From JACPNE01 sp964444465 (GTDB taxonomy: Archaea > Nanobdellota > Nanobdellia > SCGC-AAA011-G17 > JACPNG01): a stretch of 64,000 bases of DNA. The notes beneath the pieces are model-generated. The model saw only the letters and a list, made by a program, of their open reading frames with translations. It ran no database searches and had not been told where the DNA came from. Both the position numbers and the translations under genes were made by a program. How positions within the stretch are numbered: position 1 is the first letter of the stretch; each line of letters starts with the position of its first letter. Shown piece after piece: positions 42,888 through 51,021 of this stretch. Where the stretch lies: positions 1 through 64,000 of the forward strand of contig CAYUGZ010000001.1 of assembly GCA_964444465.1 (NCBI GenBank), read 5' to 3'.

Positions 42888-43442
42888 ATGAAAAAAGTTA
42901 TATTCATATTATTTTTTATAACTTTAATATTAATTGGTGGTTGTAATAATAAAATGAGCAATACTAAAGTAAAGATTGAAACTAATCTAGGAGAGATGGA
43001 ATTTGAGTTGTTTGATGAATTAACTCCTAAAACTGTTGAAAATTTTAAAAAATTAATAGAACAAGATTTCTATAATGGACAAAGATTTCATAGGGTTATA
43101 AAAGATTTTATGATCCAAATGGGTGATCCTTTAAGTAAAGATATTAGTCAAAAAGATAGATGGGGTACTGGTGGTCCTGGATATGTGATAAAAGATGAAT
43201 TTACTAATGAACTAAGACATAATAAGAAAGGATTGTTATCAATGGCTAATAAAGGACCAAATACTGGAAGTAGTCAATTTTTCATTACTTTAATTCCAAC
43301 TCCATGGTTAGATGATAAACATGCTATTTTTGGTCAAATTATCAAAGGAGATAGTATATTAGAGGATATTGGAAAAACTCAAGTAGATGGTGCAGATAGG
43401 CCTGTAAAAGACGTTATTATTGAGAGAATTATTATTATTTGA
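42888..43442 (+). CDS. lipoprotein peptidyl-prolyl cis-trans isomerase (cyclophilin type)
   Basis: A 184-residue cyclophilin with a lipoprotein signal peptide (hydrophobic run ending LIGGC, lipobox Cys19). The catalytic core shows VENFKKLIEQDFYNGQRFHR (the active Arg in FHR), FMIQMGDP, GPNTGSSQFFITL and the shortened WLDDKHAIFGQI, where WLD(x)KH is typical of prokaryotic cyclophilins. It is slightly longer than single-domain forms because of the signal region. It would assist folding of exported proteins on the outer face of the membrane, fitting the nearby surface proteins. Confidence 0.93.
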   Translation: MKKVIFILFFITLILIGGCNNKMSNTKVKIETNLGEMEFELFDELTPKTVENFKKLIEQDFYNGQRFHRVIKDFMIQMGDPLSKDISQKDRWGTGGPGYVIKDEFTNELRHNKKGLLSMANKGPNTGSSQFFITLIPTPWLDDKHAIFGQIIKGDSILEDIGKTQVDGADRPVKDVIIERIIII

Positions 43443-43476
43443 TTCTTATCAATTCTTTTTATTTATTCTTATATAT

Positions 43477-43800
43477 TTATTCCACCCAATCTTTATCAGT
43501 ATTTTGAAAATATCTTTCAATTGTTTTATTTCTATCTATTTGTATTCTTCTTTCTCTAAGAATTTCATTTTGCCTACTAAAATTAAATGTCCCAGTTTTA
43601 TATGCAGAATATAGATAGCTTCCTCCTACACCAACTGTACCACCTATAATAGTAAGTCCTCCTACTAATAAGCCAATTGAACCTAATGTTTTTATGGTAC
43701 CACTAATTCCCATTGGGTAAAATCCTGCTGTCCTTTTTGATGCTTCATCTATTTTAGTTATCTTATTAGACAACTTTTGAATTAAATTTGATTTTTCCAT
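43477..43800 (-). CDS. hypothetical membrane protein, 107 aa
   Basis: A 107-residue protein with one hydrophobic, glycine-rich helix (about residues 37-60: LGSIGLLVGGLTIIGGTVG) and a basic C-terminal part rich in Arg and Lys. It starts two bases after the upstream small gene ends, so it belongs to a three-gene set downstream of tRNA-Ser on the minus strand. Family unknown. Confidence 0.6.
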   Translation of the reverse strand: MEKSNLIQKLSNKITKIDEASKRTAGFYPMGISGTIKTLGSIGLLVGGLTIIGGTVGVGGSYLYSAYKTGTFNFSRQNEILRERRIQIDRNKTIERYFQNTDKDWVE

Positions 43801-43801
43801 T

Positions 43802-44083
43802 TTATTCTCCTTTTAAATTTCTATCTAAATTTTTTCTTAAAGTATTTTGAACACATCCATCAAGTGTTTTAATTTCTCCTGTTTGTACTTTTCTTTCTAT
43901 TACTCCTTCACAATGTTTTGTTACATTCTTTTTTGATCCAACATAACCTACAGTCATCATCATCCCCATAAATAATGCTGCTCCAGCAACTAAAGGAATC
44001 CCATGATTAGGGAGATGATATGCTACATCTTCTGCCAAATAACCTACTTCTTTTCTAGTATTTTTTAATTTTTCATATCTCAT
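43802..44083 (-). CDS. hypothetical membrane protein, about 93 aa
   Basis: A small protein with one hydrophobic helix (GIPLVAGAALFMGMMMTVGY) and two later cysteines. I use the ATG at 44083 because GGAGGT lies seven bases before it; the ATG at 44098 would overlap that ribosome binding site and the preceding gene. It is the middle gene of three small genes on the minus strand. Function unknown. Confidence 0.6.
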   Translation of the reverse strand: MRYEKLKNTRKEVGYLAEDVAYHLPNHGIPLVAGAALFMGMMMTVGYVGSKKNVTKHCEGVIERKVQTGEIKTLDGCVQNTLRKNLDRNLKGE

Positions 44084-44084
44084 T

Positions 44085-44291
44085 TCAAATACCTCCATAT
44101 TTTGTTATTATATTTCCTAACACATCAAAGTATTTTAGTCTTGTAGGAATAGCTAAATTTTCTACAATACTACACTTCTTCTCAAATTCTAATACTAGTT
44201 CTTTATTCTTTTTAGAAATATTTAGACTAAGAAAATGACCTCTAGCCCATTTATATTTTCCTTCATAGTTATGTATATCTTGTTCTGGCAT
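44085..44291 (-). CDS. hypothetical protein, 68 aa
   Basis: A short, charged, soluble protein of unknown family (starts MPEQDIHNYEGKYKWARGHF). GGAG nine bases before the ATG at 44291 supports this start over the in-frame TTG at 44300. Its stop is next to the Shine-Dalgarno of the following small gene, so the three small genes likely share a transcript. It lies about 140 bases downstream of tRNA-Ser on the same strand. Confidence 0.55.
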   Translation of the reverse strand: MPEQDIHNYEGKYKWARGHFLSLNISKKNKELVLEFEKKCSIVENLAIPTRLKYFDVLGNIITKYGGI

Positions 44292-44337
44292 ATATATCAA
44301 CTCCTTTTTTAGCTTTTAATTATACGCCTACCAAATA

Positions 44338-44440
44338 GAACAATGTTATCTCGCCGAGACAGAGATATGGAACAAAGTTCCGAACGCCTAGATAAAATCT
44401 TGCGCCCAACAAAAAGGAACTTTGTTCAAACGCCGAGACT
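44338..44440 (-). repeat. imperfect repeat units downstream of tRNA-Ser
   Basis: Downstream of the tRNA 3' end, three imperfect units share a GAAC-n3-GTT palindrome beside a CGCC(G/T)AGA box: near 44338-44360, 44370-44392 and 44417-44440, the last overlapping the tRNA end. The 12-bp arms at 44370-44381 and 44416-44427 are perfect inverted copies, and CGCCGAGAC at 44352-44360 repeats the tRNA end at 44431-44439. Confidence 0.5.
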
Positions 44441-44513
44441 GGGATTCGAACCCAGATGCCCGGAAGGGCCTGGCTCTCAAGGCCAGTGCAATACCAGATT
44501 ATGCGATCTCGGC
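44432..44513 (-). tRNA. tRNA-Ser (anticodon UGA)
   Basis: An 82-base cloverleaf on the minus strand. The acceptor stem GCCGAGA pairs with TCTCGGC. The anticodon stem CTGGC/GCCAG encloses the loop CTTGAGA, so the anticodon is TGA. The variable region is a long arm (GCCC-TTCC-GGGC) as in type II tRNAs for serine and leucine. The T arm is CTGGG-TTCGAAT-CCCAG. CCA is not encoded. The serine identity follows from the anticodon and long variable arm. Confidence 0.95.
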
Positions 44514-44539
44514 AACTATAATTAAAATTTTTATTTTAC

Positions 44540-44548
44540 TTTATAAAA
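44540..44548 (-). promoter_or_regulatory. TATA box of tRNA-Ser
   Basis: On the minus strand CTTTTATAA lies about 30 bases before the tRNA 5' end at 44513, the expected place for the archaeal tRNA promoter. Confidence 0.45.
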
Positions 44549-44657
44549 GTTGTTACATAAACTACGTGAAAAAACATATAAACAACATTTTCTTAAATTT
44601 TTTATACATGAAACAATGATTACAAGATAATTTATCTTAGTAGAAATAAAATAAGAG

Positions 44658-45998
44658 GTGTTTAATATAAAGAAAGAATTTCATTGGAATAAATTAATAA
44701 TCATTACTTTAATAAGTATATTATCTTATTTCATTCCTCTTCCCATCTCGCAACAAGCTTCGATAGTTTTTTCAATTTTAATTCTAGCTGCTTTATTATG
44801 GATCACTGAAACAATTCCATTATTCTTAACATCTTTAGTAATAACGATATTAATTGCAATTTTTGGAATTTTTACATTCAAAGAAACAGTAATAAGATTT
44901 GCAGATCCTGTCCTTGTTTTAATTTTTGGAGGTTTTCTAATTGCTAGAGCAATGCAAGATGTCTCATTAGACAAAAGAATTGCAAAACAAATTCTAAATA
45001 AAATAAAAAATAATAAATATGCTTTGTTAGCATTAATGTTCTTGACAGCTTTCTTATCAATGTGGATTTCCAATACTGCATCTACAGTAATTATGATTCC
45101 AATAGCACTTGGTATAATGCATAAGTTTAAAGGAAAAATGAGTAATTTTAGTAAAGCAATAGTTTTAGGCATTGCATATAGTGCAAATATTGGAGGGATA
45201 GGAACAATTATAGGGACACCACCAAATGCAATAACTGTATCAAATTTGTTACAAATTTCAAATATTCACGTTACTTTTCTTGAATGGATCAAATCAGCAG
45301 TCCCAGTAGTTTTATTAATAATCCCCTTAGCTTGGTTATTATTATTAAAGTTGTTTCCATTTCCATCTTTAAAAATAGACAAACCAATTAATATTGGGAG
45401 ATTAACTAAAGAACAAAAGCTCTTTTCAATTGTATTTTTATTAACTGTGTTGCTTTGGCTTACAACTTCACTTCATGGATTATCTAGTTCATTAATAGCT
45501 TTAATGTCAGCAACTTTTTTATTTTTAATTAAACTATTGAAAATAGAAGATTTGAATAAAATAAATTATCAGATTTTAATTTTATTAGGAGGGGGAATTT
45601 TATTAGGAAGTGCAATATTCTCTTCTGGACTATCAGAGTTTTTTGCTAATAATTTAGGATCTTTACTTAAAGGTTATCCTATTTTTGTTATTATAGCAGG
45701 TGTAGCTACATTCTCAATTGCTCTAGGAGCATTAGCATCGAATACAGCAACAGCAGCAATTTTGATTCCAGTAATAATACCTTTAGCAGCGATTCTAAGC
45801 TTTTCACCAAAAACACTAGCAATGGTATCTGGAATGGTAGTTTCTTTAGACTTTTTATTACCTGTAGGAACACCACCTAATGCAATTGCATATTCAACAG
45901 GAAAAATATCAATAAAAGATATGCTAAAAGCAGGAATACCTCTAACTATAATCTCAATTCTTGTATTATCATTAATAGCAAGATTTTTATGGATGTAA
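44658..45998 (+). CDS. DASS/SLC13-family anion transporter
   Basis: A 446-residue polytopic membrane protein of the divalent anion:sodium symporter (SLC13) family, with about 11 to 12 helices. Both inverted-repeat signature pairs are visible: SNTASTVIMIPIALGI with IGTIIGTPPNAITVS in the first half, and SNTATAAILIPVIIPLA with LPVGTPPNAIAYS in the second. These S-N-T and (G)-T-P-P-N-A motifs bind sodium and the carboxylate or oxyanion. Substrate may be a dicarboxylate, sulfate or similar ion. The start is GTG at 44658; the GAGGTG overlapping it is too close to act as its ribosome site, so the exact start is uncertain. Confidence 0.88.
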   Translation: MFNIKKEFHWNKLIIITLISILSYFIPLPISQQASIVFSILILAALLWITETIPLFLTSLVITILIAIFGIFTFKETVIRFADPVLVLIFGGFLIARAMQDVSLDKRIAKQILNKIKNNKYALLALMFLTAFLSMWISNTASTVIMIPIALGIMHKFKGKMSNFSKAIVLGIAYSANIGGIGTIIGTPPNAITVSNLLQISNIHVTFLEWIKSAVPVVLLIIPLAWLLLLKLFPFPSLKIDKPINIGRLTKEQKLFSIVFLLTVLLWLTTSLHGLSSSLIALMSATFLFLIKLLKIEDLNKINYQILILLGGGILLGSAIFSSGLSEFFANNLGSLLKGYPIFVIIAGVATFSIALGALASNTATAAILIPVIIPLAAILSFSPKTLAMVSGMVVSLDFLLPVGTPPNAIAYSTGKISIKDMLKAGIPLTIISILVLSLIARFLWM

Positions 45999-46097
45999 AA
46001 AGATTAATTTAACATCCTTTTTTTAGTTTTAAAATTATATTCTCTTTAAGACTACTTATTATAAAAACTTTTTTATTAATTGGAGTAGAGAGAAAAT

Positions 46098-46253
46098 TTA
46101 GGGTAGTAATAATGGAATTCCTTCCTTTATTAGATATTCTTTATTACATTTTTTACATATTAAAGATGTTTTATTTTTATTATATACAATATTAGATTTA
46201 CATATTGGACAGGCTAACAAATCATATAGTTCTTTAGATATTGGATCTTTCAT
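46098..46253 (-). CDS. Trm112/YcaR (UPF0434)-like zinc ribbon, 51 aa
   Basis: A 51-residue ORF on the minus strand from ATG 46253. It reads LLACPICKSN, then LICKKCNKEYLIKEGIPLLL, with Cys15, Cys18, Cys33 and Cys36 forming a zinc ribbon. This is the Trm112p-like family pattern (LLACPxC ... CxxCxxxYPIxxGIPxLLP). In eukaryotes and archaea Trm112 activates several methyltransferases that act on tRNA, rRNA and release factor; short bacterial YcaR-like forms are less understood. It is isolated between the anion transporter and a lipoprotein gene. Confidence 0.85.
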   Translation of the reverse strand: MKDPISKELYDLLACPICKSNIVYNKNKTSLICKKCNKEYLIKEGIPLLLP

Positions 46254-46284
46254 AATTATAATGAGGATAAATCATTATTAAATA

Positions 46285-46842
46285 TTATTCTTTCATTATT
46301 CCTAATAAGAAGAAGATTACTCTATCAGCTACTTTGACTAAATCTTTTTCAGTTTGCCCTTGTAAAACTACACAACTATCTTTAACAAATACTTTATTTA
46401 CATCTCCCAATTGTAATTTAACAATTCCTATACTTTCATTCAGATCATAATCACAATTATACTTATTTTCTTCATATTTTACTGGGATGCTATAAAATCT
46501 TTCTATTAAATTATTAAATTCCAATCCTGCTACTGTTGTTAATCCAGTTAAATTTTTATCTTCAATATGTAAAAACAATTCTTTTTTAGTTAATAATGAG
46601 TCTCTAACATCTCCTTCAATTTTTATATTTTCTAAGCTTTGAGGATCGTGTCTTGTGTTTATTTGAGTTGGATTAGTATTATCATTAATGTAAACTGTTG
46701 TTAGATATCCTTCATAACCTCCATGTCTAACCCTAGTTACTTCATACTCTCCATATTTATATGTTCCTGGAGCAGAATCAAAGAATGTACAACTTGATAT
46801 TAAAAATAAACTGAAAATTAATAATATTAATACTTTTTTCAT
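46285..46842 (-). CDS. lipoprotein of unknown function, 185 aa
   Basis: A lipoprotein: hydrophobic signal ending LISSC with lipobox Cys18. The mature part is a beta/alpha domain of unknown family with two cysteines (NCDYD near residue 129 and SCVVLQG near 156) and a hydrophobic helical end. It overlaps the upstream gene by four bases (ATGA) and shares its C-terminal pattern (SCVVLQG ... ADRVIFFLLGI against TCIKVEG ... TNKIALTELGI), so the two are distant tandem paralogs. Confidence 0.65.
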   Translation of the reverse strand: MKKVLILLIFSLFLISSCTFFDSAPGTYKYGEYEVTRVRHGGYEGYLTTVYINDNTNPTQINTRHDPQSLENIKIEGDVRDSLLTKKELFLHIEDKNLTGLTTVAGLEFNNLIERFYSIPVKYEENKYNCDYDLNESIGIVKLQLGDVNKVFVKDSCVVLQGQTEKDLVKVADRVIFFLLGIMKE

Positions 46843-47450
46843 TGTATTATTCCTAATTCAGTTAAAGCAATCTTATTTGTTAACATTACTATAGATTGTT
46901 GTGACCCTTCAACTTTTATACAAGTATTTTTAGTTGTTATCTTTGTTTCATTTGAAAATTTAAATTCTATTACCCCTATATTATCAGTTGCATTTTCACA
47001 TGTTCTAATTGGAAGATTTTCACACCCTTGTCCATCTTCTGAACAAGAGGTAACATAATTAGTTCCAAAATTAATAAATCTAGTAAATTCTTGTGCAGCA
47101 GGATGTAAACTTTCATTTGGATGTAAACTTAAATAAATTTTGTCTAAATAATTTAGATTATTTCTTTTAAAATCAATTTCTGGATTAAAATATTCTAGTT
47201 CTCTAGGTCCAAAGTAAAATGAAACAGGATTTTCTTCTATATATGTTAACCATCCTTGTTGTGTTTGTATGAATTTATGACCATTATAATCATAAAAATT
47301 AGATTCCCCTGATCTACTATGTTGTGTATTACTATAACCAAATATACTAAAAACCATAGTTCCTATGATAAACAATCCAATAAATCCAGTTAAAATTTTT
47401 TTATTTTTATAAAATGCAATTCTTTCTTTTCTTATTATTGAAGATTTCAT
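46839..47450 (-). CDS. membrane-anchored extracytoplasmic protein, 203 aa
   Basis: A protein with one N-terminal signal-anchor helix (about residues 18-37, ILTGFIGLFIIGTMVFSIFG) and an outside domain with four cysteines (TSCSEDGQGC, RTCENA, NTCIKVEG) that could form disulfides. It is similar in length, layout and C-terminal motif to the lipoprotein encoded immediately downstream with a four-base overlap. Family unknown; likely a cell-surface protein pair. Confidence 0.65.
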   Translation of the reverse strand: MKSSIIRKERIAFYKNKKILTGFIGLFIIGTMVFSIFGYSNTQHSRSGESNFYDYNGHKFIQTQQGWLTYIEENPVSFYFGPRELEYFNPEIDFKRNNLNYLDKIYLSLHPNESLHPAAQEFTRFINFGTNYVTSCSEDGQGCENLPIRTCENATDNIGVIEFKFSNETKITTKNTCIKVEGSQQSIVMLTNKIALTELGIIQ

Positions 47451-47488
47451 TGATAATATTTAACATATTGTGTTTAAAAATTTTACCT

Positions 47489-48355
47489 TTAGAATAAAGT
47501 TGGAGTGATATACACCTCAACAAAAGCGGCTATAACTAGTATTGCTACTGCTAATAACGTTAGATCTATAGAATCAATTAAAACATGCCTAAATTCTTTA
47601 CTTTCAATATTATGTTTTATTATTGCTACAGAGATTAAGCCTCCTGCTAATCCACCTATAAAATAAGCTAATATCTCAAATGTACCGTGAGTCATGTATC
47701 TTAAAGTCCCAATTGAAAATAATTGGAAGTAACTAGCAACATTTGCTAAACCAAAACTAGTAGCTAGCTCACTTAGATTTTTTCTAATGAATATTCCAAT
47801 AGCACTTGCAATAACTGAAGCGTTCCATGTTAAAATAAAAATTGCTCCTGCTCCATAAAAGAAAGAAAAGAATATACTAAATAATAAAACTTTAAAATTA
47901 TTTGATAATATTTGCATATAAAAATCTTGATAGATTGTTGCACTTGCAGATATTTCAGTTCTTAAGATTTGAGCGTTTATTGATTCTATTGTTTTAACTT
48001 GGGTAGAAAATAATGTATTAACTAATTCTTCTGGAAGGAATGTGTACCATAAAGAAAATGCAATTGTTATTCCCATAAATAAAAACATAAAAAATGCTAA
48101 TGCTCTACTATGTGCTTTTAATAAACTAACTTCATCTTTTATTCGCAAATCTTTTTTTTCTTCAAATTTAATTGTTTTATACATTAAAGGAACTGTAGCT
48201 AAAACTGTTAAAAAAACAACAATTAAACTAGATTGATCTTTGAAGATCCATAATGCTAAGATAACCGCAATAGATGAATATAAAACACCAAAAAAGAAAA
48301 GTTCCCAAAATTTTTTCTCTGCTTTGACAGGACCTATCAATGACTCCAATACCAT
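47489..48355 (-). CDS. SpoIIM (stage II sporulation protein M, DUF95) family membrane protein
   Basis: About 288 residues with about six to seven hydrophobic helices. The core has FFYGAGAIFILTWNASVIASA, the family segment with a conserved Asn, and the C-terminal part GTFEILAYFIGGLAGGLIS matches the H-G-x-x-E-x-x-x-x-x-x-x-G-G motif of the SpoIIM/DUF95 family. I use the ATG at 48355 (MVLESLIGPVKAEKKFWE), the usual archaeal N-terminus, instead of the longer frame from 48421. In archaea the role is unclear; membrane remodelling or transport has been suggested for relatives. Confidence 0.82.
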   Translation of the reverse strand: MVLESLIGPVKAEKKFWELFFFGVLYSSIAVILALWIFKDQSSLIVVFLTVLATVPLMYKTIKFEEKKDLRIKDEVSLLKAHSRALAFFMFLFMGITIAFSLWYTFLPEELVNTLFSTQVKTIESINAQILRTEISASATIYQDFYMQILSNNFKVLLFSIFFSFFYGAGAIFILTWNASVIASAIGIFIRKNLSELATSFGLANVASYFQLFSIGTLRYMTHGTFEILAYFIGGLAGGLISVAIIKHNIESKEFRHVLIDSIDLTLLAVAILVIAAFVEVYITPTLF

Positions 48356-48459
48356 TATAATTAATTGTGTATCTTTATTTATATATGTTTTGTTAATATT
48401 AAGCATTAAATTTAAAAACAATCAAATTATATTATTAGAAAAGATAAGAGGTGATAAAT

Positions 48460-48717
48460 ATGGCTTTAATTATGTTTACAGGTAAAGAGTGTCCACACTG
48501 TCATGAGATGGATCCATTAATTAAGAAGTTAGAAAAAGAGACAAAAGTTAAAGTAAAAGTACTGGAAGTGTGGCATAGTGAAACAAATAAACAAAAAATG
48601 GAAGCATTAGATAATGGAAAGTGTGGCGGTGTTCCTTTTTTCTTTAATGAAGAAACTAAAAAATGGATATGTGGTTCTGTTAGCTATGAAGAACTAAAGA
48701 AATGGGCTTCTAAATAA
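48460..48717 (+). CDS. thioredoxin/glutaredoxin-like protein
   Basis: About 85 residues with FTGKECPHCHEMDPL, a CPHC redox site near residue 12, a conserved GVPFFF (cis-proline loop) and a C-terminal helix. GAGGTG at spacing for ATG 48460 supports that start over GTG 48451. An extra Cys pair (KCGG and ICGS) lies near the active site. It ends one base before the E1 alpha ATG, so it is cotranscribed with the dehydrogenase genes. It may reduce disulfides, possibly the lipoyl group or a component of that complex; this is inferred. Confidence 0.8.
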   Translation: MALIMFTGKECPHCHEMDPLIKKLEKETKVKVKVLEVWHSETNKQKMEALDNGKCGGVPFFFNEETKKWICGSVSYEELKKWASK

Positions 48718-48718
48718 A

Positions 48719-49771
48719 ATGCCTAAAGAAGTTATACATCAATTTAATGTAGAATTTCTAAGTGTATTAGATGAGAAAGGAAAAGTTGATTCTAAATTAA
48801 TGCCTAAATTAAGTGGTGAAGAGATTAAAAAAATGTTTGAGTTAATGAAATTAACAAGAATATTTGATGATAAAGTTCTAAAATTACAAAGAGAAGGAAG
48901 AATGGGGACTTATGCTTCCTGTTTAGGACAAGAAGCAGCACATATTGGGAGTGCTTTTGCTTTAGGAAAAGAAGATTTTGTTTTTCCAAGTTTTAGAGAA
49001 CAAGGGGTTTATCTATCAAGAAACATTCCAATAGAACAATTTTTAGCTTATTGGAAAGGTGATGAAAGAGGCATGAAATTTACTAAAGATGCTAACATTT
49101 TTACGGTTTCTATTCCTGTTGGTTCACACATGTTACATGCAATGGGTTATGCTTGGGCTTGTAAAATAAAAAAAGAATCAAATGTTGTTATAACTTATTT
49201 TGGAGATGGGGCAACATCAGAAGGAGATTTTCATGAAGCTATGAATTTTGCTTCTGTATTTGAAGTTCCTTTAGTTTTCATCTGTCAAAATAATCAATAT
49301 GCTATCTCTCTTCCTGTTAACAAACAAACTAAGGCTGAAACAATAGCACAAAAAGCAATTGCTTATGGGATGTATGGGATAAGAGTTGATGGTAATGATG
49401 TTTTTGCAATGTATAAAGCAACAAAAGAAGCTTTAGAAAGAGCAAGGAAAGGCAAACCAACTTTAATTGAAGCTTTAACTTATAGAAGAGGAGATCATAC
49501 AACTTCAGATGATGCTAAAAAATATAGATCAGATAGAGAAGTTAATTTATGGAAGAAAAAAGATCCTATTGATAGATTAAGAAATTATATGTCTAGTAAA
49601 AAATTGTGGGCTCAAGATTATGAAGATGAATTAGATAAAAAATTTAATGAAGAGATAGACAAAGCTGTCGAAAAAATGGAATCTTTAGAAGATCCGAAAA
49701 GAGAAGAGATATTCAATTATATGTATTCAGAATTAACTGATAATCTAAAAGAACAAAAAGATGAAAAATGA
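48719..49771 (+). CDS. pdhA: pyruvate/2-oxoacid dehydrogenase E1 component, alpha subunit
   Basis: A 350-residue alpha subunit of the thiamine-diphosphate dehydrogenases. The TPP motif begins GDGATSEGDFHEA at Gly162 and ends at CQNNQYAIS about 30 residues later. GRMGTYASCLGQEA and GSHMLHAMGYAWA line the active site, and the phosphorylation-loop-like YRRGDHTTSDDA is present. It overlaps the beta subunit gene by four bases (ATGA). With E1 beta, LipB and E2 nearby it forms an oxidative decarboxylation complex for pyruvate or a branched 2-oxoacid. Substrate preference cannot be told. Confidence 0.93.
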   Translation: MPKEVIHQFNVEFLSVLDEKGKVDSKLMPKLSGEEIKKMFELMKLTRIFDDKVLKLQREGRMGTYASCLGQEAAHIGSAFALGKEDFVFPSFREQGVYLSRNIPIEQFLAYWKGDERGMKFTKDANIFTVSIPVGSHMLHAMGYAWACKIKKESNVVITYFGDGATSEGDFHEAMNFASVFEVPLVFICQNNQYAISLPVNKQTKAETIAQKAIAYGMYGIRVDGNDVFAMYKATKEALERARKGKPTLIEALTYRRGDHTTSDDAKKYRSDREVNLWKKKDPIDRLRNYMSSKKLWAQDYEDELDKKFNEEIDKAVEKMESLEDPKREEIFNYMYSELTDNLKEQKDEK

Positions 49772-50730
49772 AAGCTAATTTAGTTCAAGCAATAAATATG
49801 GCGTTAAGCCAAGAGATGGAGAAAGATAAATCTATTGTTCTATTAGGGGAAGATGTGGGAATAGATGGAGGGGTTTTTAGGGTTACAGAAGGATTGTTCC
49901 AAAAATATAAAGATAGAGTTTTTGATACCCCTTTAGCTGAATCAGGAATTGTTGGATCATCTATAGGGCTAGCATTGAATGGATTAAAACCTATTCCAGA
50001 AATTCAATTTGAAGGATTTTTAATGCCAGCTTTAGATCAAATAATAAGTCATGCTTCTAGAATTAGAAATAGATCAAGAGGAATGTTTAATGTTCCACTT
50101 GTAATAAGAAGTCCTTTTGGTGGAGGTATTAAAGCATTAGAACATCATTCAGATTCTCCTGAAACTTATTTTGTACACACTCCTGGACTAAAAGTTGTTA
50201 TTCCTTCTAGACCTTATGATGCTAAAGGATTGTTAATAAGTGCAATAAGAGATCCAGATCCAGTTATCTTTTTTGAACCTAAGAAAATTTATAGAGCATT
50301 TAAAGAAGAAGTTCCAGAAAAAGAGTATACAATCCCATTAGGAAAAGCAAATATAATAAAACAAGGAGAAGATTTAACAATCATAACTTATGGTTCATGG
50401 GTTAGAGAAACACTAAAATCAATTGAAGGATCCAAATATAATATAGAAGTTATTGATTTAAGAACATTAAAACCATTAGACACTAAAACTATTTTAAATT
50501 CTGTTTCTAGGACAGGAAGATGTGTTATTGTACATGAAGCCCCTAAGACTTTAGGTTTAGCGTCTGAGATAATAGCGTTAATAAACGAAAAAGAATTATT
50601 GAGTTTAGAAGCACCTATTCAAAGAGTAACTGGATATGATATTGTAGTTCCTCTTCCTAAATTAGAAAAATACTACATGCCAAATAGTGATAGAATAAAA
50701 AAAGCTATAGATAAAGTTATGAGTTTTTAG
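49768..50730 (+). CDS. pdhB: pyruvate/2-oxoacid dehydrogenase E1 component, beta subunit
   Basis: A 320-residue beta subunit, full length. It has VLLGEDVGIDGGVFRVTEGL near residue 25, DTPLAESGIVGSSIGLAL, and IRSPFGGGIKALEHHSDSPE, where the histidine of the HHSDSPE segment helps bind the substrate. The C-terminal transketolase-like domain includes IEVIDLRTLKPLD and VIVHEAP. The start overlaps the alpha stop by four bases. It pairs with the alpha subunit to make the E1 heterotetramer. Confidence 0.93.
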   Translation: MKANLVQAINMALSQEMEKDKSIVLLGEDVGIDGGVFRVTEGLFQKYKDRVFDTPLAESGIVGSSIGLALNGLKPIPEIQFEGFLMPALDQIISHASRIRNRSRGMFNVPLVIRSPFGGGIKALEHHSDSPETYFVHTPGLKVVIPSRPYDAKGLLISAIRDPDPVIFFEPKKIYRAFKEEVPEKEYTIPLGKANIIKQGEDLTIITYGSWVRETLKSIEGSKYNIEVIDLRTLKPLDTKTILNSVSRTGRCVIVHEAPKTLGLASEIIALINEKELLSLEAPIQRVTGYDIVVPLPKLEKYYMPNSDRIKKAIDKVMSF

Positions 50731-50924
50731 ATAGGTTGTAAATCTTTTTTATAAAATGCAGCATCAACTTTTTCAATATACTCTTCACGTTCTTCACTAG
50801 GGAGCCTTTCAATTTCACCATAAGCATGTTCAATATCACCTTCAGAAAAATTTTCTCCATTTTTGAAAAGTTGGATGATATCATCTAGATGAGCTCTTAT
50901 TGATTCAGGGGATTGCGTTTCCAT
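50727..50924 (-). CDS. hypothetical protein, 65 aa
   Basis: A small acidic helical protein without cysteine or membrane segment, starting METQSPESIRAHLDDIIQLF. It converges with E1 beta, overlapping its stop region by four bases. An internal helix pair is likely. Codon use is ordinary, which favours a real gene, but I recognise no family. Confidence 0.5.
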   Translation of the reverse strand: METQSPESIRAHLDDIIQLFKNGENFSEGDIEHAYGEIERLPSEEREEYIEKVDAAFYKKDLQPI

Positions 50925-51021
50925 TTTCTTAATTTCTTGTGTTAGAACTGATTTTATCGATATAATATCTAATATTTTATATTATATAAATGTGTTTAAT
51001 CAAAATAAAATTAGAATAAAT

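Noticed and set aside
43420..43614. Plus-strand ORF of 64 codons after the cyclophilin gene
   Set aside because: It overlaps the cyclophilin end and is antisense to a better-supported small membrane protein; Phe/Ile-rich shadow text.
44352..44439. Integrated element attachment site at tRNA-Ser
   Set aside because: The duplicated tRNA end is only nine bases, the copies are about 80 bases apart, and no integrase is nearby.
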